DNA of 16,226 bases, from the NCBI GenBank assembly GCA_035354275.1, contig DAOQAU010000037.1, positions 1-16,226 of the forward strand, written 5' to 3'. The position numbers and the translations under genes are program-made. Origin of the DNA: DAOQAU01 sp035354275. Its GTDB lineage: Bacteria > Cyanobacteriota > Vampirovibrionia > Gastranaerophilales > Gastranaerophilaceae. Below the pieces are notes generated by a model. That model searched no databases and was not told where the DNA came from. It saw only the letters and a list, made by a program, of their open reading frames with translations. This document shows, piece after piece, positions 14,981 to 16,226 of this stretch; position 1 is the first letter of the stretch; every line of letters begins with the position of its first letter.

Positions 14981-15058
14981 GGCTATTAGCTCAGGTGGCT
15001 AGAGCACTCTGCCGAACAAAACGATTAAGTATCGTTTTGAGAGAGGCCTGATAAGGGT
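14981..15058 (+). pseudogene. tRNA-Ile pseudogene split by a 41-base hairpin insert (copy A)
   Basis: Bases 14981-15005 match bases 15243-15267 of the intact tRNA-Ile over all 25 positions (acceptor, D-arm and its end). Then come 41 extra bases, after which CCTGATAAGGGT (15047-15058) resumes the anticodon loop and 3' side of its stem. No T-arm or acceptor 3' strand follows, so this cannot be a working tRNA. The insert begins ACTCTGCCGAA, forms a perfect 9 bp hairpin (CAAAACGAT / ATCGTTTTG, loop TAAGT, 15017-15039) and ends AGAGAGG. The same flanks and loop recur in copy C with a different stem sequence. Confidence 0.7.
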
Positions 15059-15106
15059 CAGCCCGATAGAACAAGAATTGAAAACAGAATACAAAAAATA
15101 TAATAA

Positions 15107-15212
15107 GGGCTATTAGCTCAGGTAAGCCCGAAGGCAGAATGCCCGAAGAAAAAAGATTAAGTATCTTTTTTCAAGGAGAAGTTTCGAGAGGGACGCGCCA
15201 CCTGAGTTAATA
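15107..15212. repeat. Palindromic element made of two opposed tRNA-Ile 5' fragments (copy B)
   Basis: The left arm is the tRNA-Ile 5' end (15107-15123). The right arm (15200-15212) is its inverse, giving a 13 bp outer stem with one G-T pair. Inside lie a GGCA-GAA-TGCC mini-hairpin (15133-15143) and a perfect 10 bp hairpin, GAAAAAAGAT / ATCTTTTTTC, with loop TAAGT (15148-15172), the same loop as copy A. A TATAAT box at 15099-15104 precedes it, as before the intact tRNA-Ile, so promoter-proximal sequence was copied too. It encodes no tRNA. Its right arm is where the -35 region of the intact tRNA-Ile gene would lie. Confidence 0.65.
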
Positions 15213-15224
15213 AATGGTTGAAAA

Positions 15225-15230
15225 TATAAT
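15225..15230 (+). promoter_or_regulatory. -10 box of tRNA-Ile
   Basis: TATAAT eleven bases before the mature 5' end of tRNA-Ile. At a 17-base spacer the -35 position reads CTGAGT, sharing only TGA with the consensus, and lies in the right arm of palindromic copy B. TTGAAA at 15218 is too close to the -10 to serve as a -35. Confidence 0.5.
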
Positions 15231-15241
15231 AATTAAAATGG

Positions 15242-15315
15242 GGGCTATTAGCTCAGGTGGCTAGAGCGCACCCCTGATAAGGGTGAGGTCCCTGGTTCGA
15301 GTCCAGGATGGCCCA
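15242..15315 (+). tRNA. tRNA-Ile(GAT)
   Basis: A complete 74-base cloverleaf. The acceptor stem GGGCTAT pairs with ATGGCCC (one G-T pair), the D-arm is AGCTCAGGTGGCTAGAGC, the anticodon arm CACCC-CTGATAA-GGGTG presents GAT, and the T-arm has the TTCGAGT loop. The discriminator base is A15315. The 3' CCA is not encoded, so it must be added after transcription. This is the only intact copy among four tRNA-Ile-derived segments nearby. Confidence 0.96.
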
Positions 15316-15357
15316 AATTAAGCGGCTCAGACTTTTAAGTCTGAGCCGCTTAATTTT
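15315..15357 (+). terminator. Strong intrinsic terminator after tRNA-Ile
   Basis: A perfect 21 bp inverted repeat (arms 15315-15335 and 15336-15356, GC-rich core around GCGGCTCAGACTT, minimal T-loop) ends in TTTT at 15354-15357. It begins at the tRNA discriminator base, so it terminates the tRNA-Ile transcript with almost no trailer. Because the repeat is symmetric, with A-runs at its left edge, it could also stop minus-strand transcription. Confidence 0.85.
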
Positions 15358-15384
15358 GAAAATAACTAGTCTCAAATAGGATTT

Positions 15385-15489
15385 CACCCTTATCAGGGAT
15401 GCTCAAAGACACCGAAGGTGGCGTATGAGCACTCTGCCGAAGGGAAAGGTACTAAATGTACCTTTCCCTGAGAGGCCCTGATAATGGTG
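15385..15489. repeat. Palindromic element with opposed tRNA-Ile anticodon arms (copy C)
   Basis: The outer arms are an inverted (15385-15398) and a direct (15476-15489) copy of the tRNA-Ile anticodon arm, complementary at 13 of 14 positions. Inside are two hairpins. The first is GCTCA...TGAGC (15401-15430) containing CACC-GAA-GGTG. The second is a perfect 12 bp stem, AGGGAAAGGTAC / GTACCTTTCCCT, with loop TAAAT (15441-15469), flanked by ACTCTGCCGAA and TGAGAGGC. The second hairpin with its flanks corresponds to the insert in copy A, at the same position between GAGC and CCTGATAA, but with a different stem sequence. It would fold into a three-way junction as RNA or single-stranded DNA. Confidence 0.65.
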
Positions 15490-15504
15490 AGTTTAAATAG
15501 TCCT

Positions 15505-15532
15505 TTGACGGAGGATTTTTTTCATATATAAT
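15505..15532 (+). promoter_or_regulatory. Promoter of tRNA-Leu
   Basis: TTGACG at 15505-15510 and TATAAT at 15527-15532 are separated by 16 bases, the best promoter in the window. Transcription would start about 15539-15540, two or three bases before the mature tRNA-Leu 5' end, so almost no leader needs removal. Confidence 0.8.
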
Positions 15533-15541
15533 AGTTTTAAT

Positions 15542-15625
15542 GGGCGAGTGGTGAAATGGTAGACACGCTAGTCTTAGGAACTAGTGCCGCAAGGTATAGG
15601 AGTTCGAGTCTCCTCCCGCCCACCA
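15542..15625 (+). tRNA. tRNA-Leu(TAG)
   Basis: A class II cloverleaf with a long variable arm (TGCCGCAAGGTA region). The anticodon arm CTAGT-CTTAGGA-ACTAG gives anticodon TAG. The D-arm contains TGGTAGACAC and the T-arm is AGGAG-TTCGAGT-CTCCT. Acceptor GGGCGAG pairs with CCCGCCC except for an A-C mismatch at the sixth pair (15547 and 15616). ACCA follows, so a CCA end is encoded here, unlike the Ile and Ala tRNAs in this window, though it may be coincidental. The mismatch could be a real variant or a sequencing error. Confidence 0.93.
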
Positions 15626-15626
15626 T

Positions 15627-15660
15627 AAAAATAAAGATAACTTTTGTTAGCTTTATTTTT
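15627..15660 (+). terminator. Intrinsic terminator after tRNA-Leu
   Basis: AAAAATAAAG (15627-15636) pairs with CTTTATTTTT (15651-15660), and TAAC pairs with GTTA inside it, around a TTTT loop; one A-G mismatch separates the two stem sections. The stem is AT-rich but long, and its 3' arm ends in five T, so it can serve as a Rho-independent terminator two bases after the tRNA. Confidence 0.65.
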
Positions 15661-15689
15661 ATAAAGCGAGATAGAGACGAGAATTCCTC

Positions 15690-15826
15690 ACAAAACGAAG
15701 TTTTGTCGGAGTTCGAGCGGGAGCGAGCAGAGGGCGAAGGTCTTTTGCGGCAACGGGCAAAGCCCGTGAAAGCAAAAACCGCAGACCCGTTTAACGCGAG
15801 CGACCAAGACAGTCTCCTCCCGCTCA
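15690..15826 (+). repeat. Split tRNA-Leu 3' fragment carrying a folded GC-rich insert
   Basis: GGAGTTCGAG at 15708-15717 repeats the tRNA-Leu T-arm 5' half exactly. Bases 15812-15826 repeat the tRNA-Leu 3' end at 14 of 15 positions. In the real tRNA these are adjacent; here 94 bases separate them, inserted in the T-loop. The insert is GC-rich against its surroundings and highly folded: GAGCGGGAG / CTCCCGCTC closes it (15715-15723 with 15817-15825). Within, GGTCT / AGACC and GCGG / CCGC stack, and ACGGGC-AAA-GCCCGT forms a perfect hairpin (15753-15767). Just before it, ACAAAAC-GAA-GTTTTGT (15690-15706) is another perfect hairpin. The open frames across it on both strands look like by-products of base composition, not genes. 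Confidence 0.6.
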
Positions 15827-15854
15827 ATTTCTTTTTGTGTTATATTTATTCTAT

Positions 15855-15927
15855 GGGGCATTGGCGCAGTTGGTAGCGCGCAACGCTGGCAGCGTTGAGG
15901 TCAGGGGTTCGACCCCCCTATGCTCCA
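15855..15927 (+). tRNA. tRNA-Ala(GGC)
   Basis: A complete 73-base cloverleaf. Acceptor GGGGCAT pairs with ATGCTCC, including the G3-U70 wobble (15857 and 15924), the classic identity element for alanyl-tRNA synthetase. The anticodon arm CAACG-CTGGCAG-CGTTG presents GGC. The T-arm is GGGG-TTCGACC-CCCC type and the discriminator is A. CCA is not encoded. A TATATT at 15841-15846 is a plausible -10 box, with no clear -35. No terminator separates it from the dihydrolipoamide dehydrogenase gene 37 bases downstream. Confidence 0.95.
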
Positions 15928-15964
15928 AATATATCCTAATTTTACAAAAGTTGAGGATAAATTT

Positions 15965-16226
15965 ATGACCGAAATTAGTGATATTAAATCAGATATATGC
16001 ATTCTGGGAGGTGGTCCTGCAGGCTATTTTACTGCAATCAGGGCTTCGCAGCTTGGTGCGTCGGTCGTCTTAATCGAGCAGGGCGAAATCGGAGGAACAT
16101 GTCTTAACAGAGGCTGTATTCCTACAAAAGCACTTCTTAAAACTGCTGAAGTTGCTGATTTGCTTAATAAATCAAATGAATTCGGCATACAAATTTCCGA
16201 ACCCTCTTTTATAATCCAAAACTCAA
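15965..16226 (+). CDS. lpdA: Dihydrolipoamide dehydrogenase, N-terminal part, cut by window end
   Basis: FAD- and NAD-dependent flavoprotein that reoxidises the dihydrolipoyl groups of 2-oxoacid dehydrogenase complexes or of the glycine cleavage H-protein. Only about 87 residues are present and the frame runs off the right edge. They contain the FAD-binding GGGPAGY (15-21) after a beta strand, IEQGEIGGT, and the redox-active disulfide motif CLNRGC (Cys46 and Cys51) followed by IPTKALL, the arrangement of dihydrolipoamide dehydrogenase and close relatives such as mercuric reductase. Absence of a metal-binding N-terminal domain and the IPTKALL sequence favour Lpd. GAGG eight bases before the ATG supports the start. 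It follows tRNA-Ala by 37 bases with no terminator. Which complex it serves cannot be told from here. Confidence 0.88.
   Translation, partial: MTEISDIKSDICILGGGPAGYFTAIRASQLGASVVLIEQGEIGGTCLNRGCIPTKALLKTAEVADLLNKSNEFGIQISEPSFIIQNS

Noticed and set aside
14981..15058. Working tRNA-Ile with a group I or other intron
   Set aside because: Only a 41-base insert, too short for a self-splicing intron, and the T-arm and acceptor 3' strand are missing.
15107..15212. T-box riboswitch
   Set aside because: tRNA-like pieces are present but no T-box sequence, and no aminoacyl-tRNA synthetase or amino-acid gene follows; the next gene is a tRNA.
14981..15489. CRISPR array
   Set aside because: The repeated pieces are tRNA fragments of unequal length in both orientations, with no regular repeat-spacer spacing and no cas genes.
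15537..15876. Overlapping open reading frames on both strands (96 and 106 codons)
   Set aside because: They run across tRNA-Leu and the folded insert, lack ribosome binding sites and show no protein-like composition.
14981..15960. Integrated prophage or genomic island at the tRNA genes
   Set aside because: No integrase, transposase or phage gene is present, and the copied tRNA pieces are not simple attL/attR direct repeats.

Overview
The window is AT-rich bacterial DNA with tightly packed operons. Three things point to a fermentative anaerobe: the [FeFe]-hydrogenase maturase HydF, several short lineage-restricted proteins carrying an F-K-G tripeptide, and the overall gene style. My best guess is the non-photosynthetic cyanobacterial relatives of the gut (Vampirovibrionia/Melainabacteria, order Gastranaerophilales). 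This is inferred from protein style, not from any search. A run of exactly 100 N at 10557-10656 is a scaffold placeholder, so this is a draft or metagenome assembly.

Layout. 2-1067 (+): two unrecognised genes, the first cut by the window edge. 1114-3539 (+): a good sigma-70-type promoter, then proB and proA, the first two steps of proline synthesis from glutamate. The proB promoter sits so close to its ATG that the mRNA may be leaderless. 3543-5822 (-): a very long alpha-D-phosphohexomutase, convergent with proA. 6002-7274 (+): two tandem, diverged paralogues of unknown function. 7375-8770 (+): two tandem PlsC-type acyltransferases for phospholipid synthesis. 8772-9266 (-): a small probable membrane protein. 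9439-11776 (+): a tailless single-stranded DNA-binding protein, a DUF1537 four-carbon acid sugar kinase broken by the N run, and a PdxA-family dehydrogenase. The last two together form a known route from D-threonate or D-erythronate to dihydroxyacetone phosphate. 11773-14730 (-): hydF, an aspartase-family gene and a small helix-turn-helix protein, in that transcription order.

14761-15960 has no credible protein gene. It holds tRNA-Ile(GAT), tRNA-Leu(TAG) and tRNA-Ala(GGC). Around them is the most unusual content of the window: several broken or palindromic copies of pieces of the same tRNA-Ile and tRNA-Leu genes. Three contain a perfect 9-12 bp hairpin whose arms differ completely between copies while the 5-base loop stays TAAGT or TAAAT, as expected for an element kept for its fold. 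A fourth splits a copied tRNA-Leu 3' end in its T-loop with a 94-base, GC-rich, highly folded insert. I propose an undescribed family of tRNA-derived palindromic elements. The alternative is local replication template switching or misassembly. The window ends inside a dihydrolipoamide dehydrogenase gene just after tRNA-Ala.

Three convergent gene pairs meet with 3 bp, 1 bp and minus 4 bp between their stop codons and have no room for intergenic terminators, which fits a very compact genome.
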